Source of the DNA: Candidatus Solibacter sp.
Lineage (GTDB): Bacteria; Acidobacteriota; Terriglobia; Bryobacterales; Bryobacteraceae
Assembly: GCA_017883345.1 (NCBI GenBank)
Contig: JADGNT010000171.1
Coordinates: forward strand, 1-8,649
Direction of reading: 5' to 3'
Length of the DNA: 8,649 bases
Shown: in pieces, positions 8,097 through 8,649 of the stretch
Position numbering within the stretch: the stretch's first letter is position 1
Layout of the letters: every line of letters starts with the position of its first letter
Notes under the pieces: model-generated
What the model was told of the DNA's origin: nothing
What the model saw: only the letters and a program-made list of their open reading frames with translations
The model's database searches: none
Position numbers and translations under genes: made by a program

Positions 8097-8111
8097 TACT
8101 GACTGTCAGTA
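8097..8111. repeat. 15-bp palindrome TACTGAC-T-GTCAGTA
   Basis: Perfect 7-bp arms around a single central T, ending 18 bp before the tRNA fragment. This length is unlikely by chance at a given place and fits a dimeric DNA-binding protein site. Because it sits next to the presumed attachment core, it could be a site for an integrase, excisionase or regulator of the lost or distant element. Confidence 0.5.
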
Positions 8112-8129
8112 AACACGAAGGCACGCCTC

Positions 8130-8174
8130 CTCATAACCCAAAGGTCGGAGGTTCAAGTCCTCCCCCCGCAACCA
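8130..8174 (+). tRNA. Truncated 3' half of initiator tRNA-Met (CAT); candidate integrase attachment-site scar
   Basis: The block begins in the anticodon loop (CTCATAA, 8130-8136, anticodon CAT at 8132-8134). It continues with the 3' anticodon strand CCCAA, a variable loop AGGTC, a perfect T arm (GGAGG, TTCAAGT, CCTCC; 8147-8163), a 3' acceptor strand CCCCGCA (8164-8170), discriminator A and encoded CCA (8172-8174). The CCC after the loop and the CCCCGCAACCA end are typical of bacterial initiator tRNA rather than elongator Met or tRNA-Ile2. The 5' half is missing: 8125-8129 (GCCTC) cannot pair with the anticodon stem, and nothing at the expected 5' end near 8098 pairs with the acceptor. It is therefore not a working tRNA. 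A fragment running from anticodon loop to CCA is what integrases duplicate when inserting into tRNA genes, so this is probably attR, with the inserted element to its left. Confidence 0.75.
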
Positions 8175-8222
8175 ATTTTATCAATAGGTTACGCGGATCT
8201 TCGGGCGTACCACAAACTCCCA

Positions 8223-8339
8223 TTAGCTCCCAATAACCGCTTTCGGCTTCTTCTGGCCGGCGGCTTCCTCCGATCTGACGGACTTCTTAAGGACCATTTC
8301 AACAACTTTGCTGTGGGCCTGACGCTTGGTGTCTGTCAT
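8223..8339 (-). CDS. Possible small ORF, 38 aa, Lys-rich, unknown
   Basis: ATG at 8339 to TAA at 8223 encodes a 38-residue charged peptide beginning MTDTKRQAHSKVVEMVLKKS and ending KKPKAVIGS. The start could be helical; the end is Lys-rich and probably disordered. No Shine-Dalgarno precedes the ATG (ACCAAACGCC), and an in-frame stop lies seven codons upstream. I do not recognise it. It sits on the presumed chromosomal side of the tRNA fragment. It may be chance. Confidence 0.2.
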   Translation of the reverse strand: MTDTKRQAHSKVVEMVLKKSVRSEEAAGQKKPKAVIGS

Positions 8340-8579
8340 GGCGTTTGGTCCGAAAACTCAAGTTATCGCTTTTTCTCGGCCATTTCCGGATTGAGAGGGA
8401 GTCCGCGTATTGAGACAGGTCGGTCGGCAGGGCTTAGGAGTATGCATCTGGGTCGTTCATTCCGAATAGTGCCCTCTGAATTGCGCGTGCCAAACTTTTG
8501 CGCGTGCACCGCCATAGCTCTGCGCTGGCCGGCAAACTCGCACCCAGCCACAATCGGCATTCGTCCAGAATTCAACAGC
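8340..8579. other. Intergenic stretch left of the transposase remnant, with a 10-bp direct repeat
   Basis: No convincing gene. A 70-codon minus-strand frame (TTG at 8575 to 8363) lacks a clear ribosome site and family resemblance. TTGCGCGTGC occurs at 8481-8490 and 8498-8507 (17-bp period). If the neighbouring transposase belongs to an insertion sequence, one terminal inverted repeat should lie here, but it cannot be identified without the other end. Confidence 0.4.
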
Positions 8580-8649
8580 TCAGGCAGCGGCGCGGTAATA
8601 GTAGTTCAGCATGCCGCCCAGCCGCTGGCGGCGCTGGACCTCACCGGCG
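8580..8649 (-). CDS. C-terminal end of a probable integrase-core (IS481-like) transposase, cut by the window edge
   Basis: The last 22 codons of a minus-strand gene ending at TGA 8580-8582. The visible tail is AGEVQ followed by RRQRLGGMLNYYYRAAA. The pattern R-x-R-L-G-G-(L/M)-L-x-Y-Y-(Y/H)-R-x-A-A at the extreme C-terminus is familiar from rve/DDE integrase-core transposases of the IS481-like kind. The DDE domain itself is outside the window, so it is unknown whether the gene is intact and whether it is related to the tRNA scar 400 bp away. IS481-like transposases do not normally target tRNA genes, so they would be separate events. The family call rests on a short tail. Confidence 0.5.
   Translation of the reverse strand, partial: AGEVQRRQRLGGMLNYYYRAAA

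Larger units (their letters stand above)
7762..8129. other. Gene-poor stretch between the operon promoter and the tRNA fragment
   Basis: About 370 nt with no recognisable gene. The longest open frame here (7718-8020, plus) overlaps the promoter and resembles no known family. The stretch holds a short direct repeat (7958-7979) and a palindrome (8097-8111), listed separately, and no T-tract terminator. Its position beside a tRNA fragment suggests the non-coding end of an integrated element. Confidence 0.5.

Noticed and set aside
8080..8174. A complete tRNA using a degenerate 5' half (GACGGGGAGTGGA near 8081)
   Set aside because: It resembles a tRNA 5' end, but the span would be about 95 nt without an intron, no D arm forms, and the anticodon 5' strand does not pair.
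8363..8575. 70-codon minus-strand frame with a TTG start
   Set aside because: It starts only 4 nt after the transposase stop, but with no clear ribosome site and no family resemblance. Kept as intergenic.
1..8649. CRISPR array, rRNA, riboswitch or toxin-antitoxin pair
   Set aside because: No regularly spaced repeats, rRNA motifs, riboswitch cores or paired small genes were seen on either strand.

Overview
The window looks like accessory DNA from a high-GC Gram-negative soil-type bacterium, most likely an Acidobacteriota member of the Solibacter/Bryobacter kind. This is inferred from gene style. It has one very large (about 1170 aa) outer-membrane receptor with an N-terminal carboxypeptidase-regulatory-like domain and no SusD partner, followed by Tat-exported carbohydrate-type enzymes, a combination common in that group. 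No marker gene is present to confirm the taxonomy.

The core is a three-gene set on the minus strand, read right to left. A TonB-dependent, Oar-like receptor (7620 to 4114, GTG start with a good Shine-Dalgarno) is followed after 30 nt by a 706-aa exported protein with a glycoside-hydrolase-like barrel and a trimerisation-like domain (4083 to 1963). After a 209-nt hairpin-rich gap comes a 427-aa enolase-superfamily (mandelate racemase subgroup) protein with all expected catalytic residues and a Tat signal (1753 to 470). A sigma70-like promoter lies about 70 nt upstream of the receptor, and a short inverted repeat covers its -10 region. The simplest reading is a small uptake-and-processing locus: the receptor takes up a glycan or sugar-acid-containing ligand, the GH-like protein attacks it, and the enolase homologue dehydrates or epimerises an acid sugar. 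Both enzymes appear to act outside the cytoplasm. The substrate is unknown.

Left of the operon, on the plus strand and convergent with it, are the remains of a short-chain dehydrogenase (DHRS1-like). They lie in two reading frames, and the catalytic half is missing.

Right of the operon (7621-8649) there is almost no coding capacity but several signs of mobility. A 45-bp block at 8130-8174 matches the 3' half of an initiator tRNA-Met, from the anticodon loop to CCA, with no 5' half: the usual form of an integrase attachment-site scar. It is preceded by a 15-bp palindrome and a 12-bp-period direct repeat that could be recombinase or accessory binding sites. The window ends in the last 22 codons of a probable integrase-core transposase on the minus strand. 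The orientation of the tRNA fragment suggests that the operon side (left) is the inserted element and the right side is the older chromosome. If so, the receptor/GH/enolase locus sits at the end of a genomic island.
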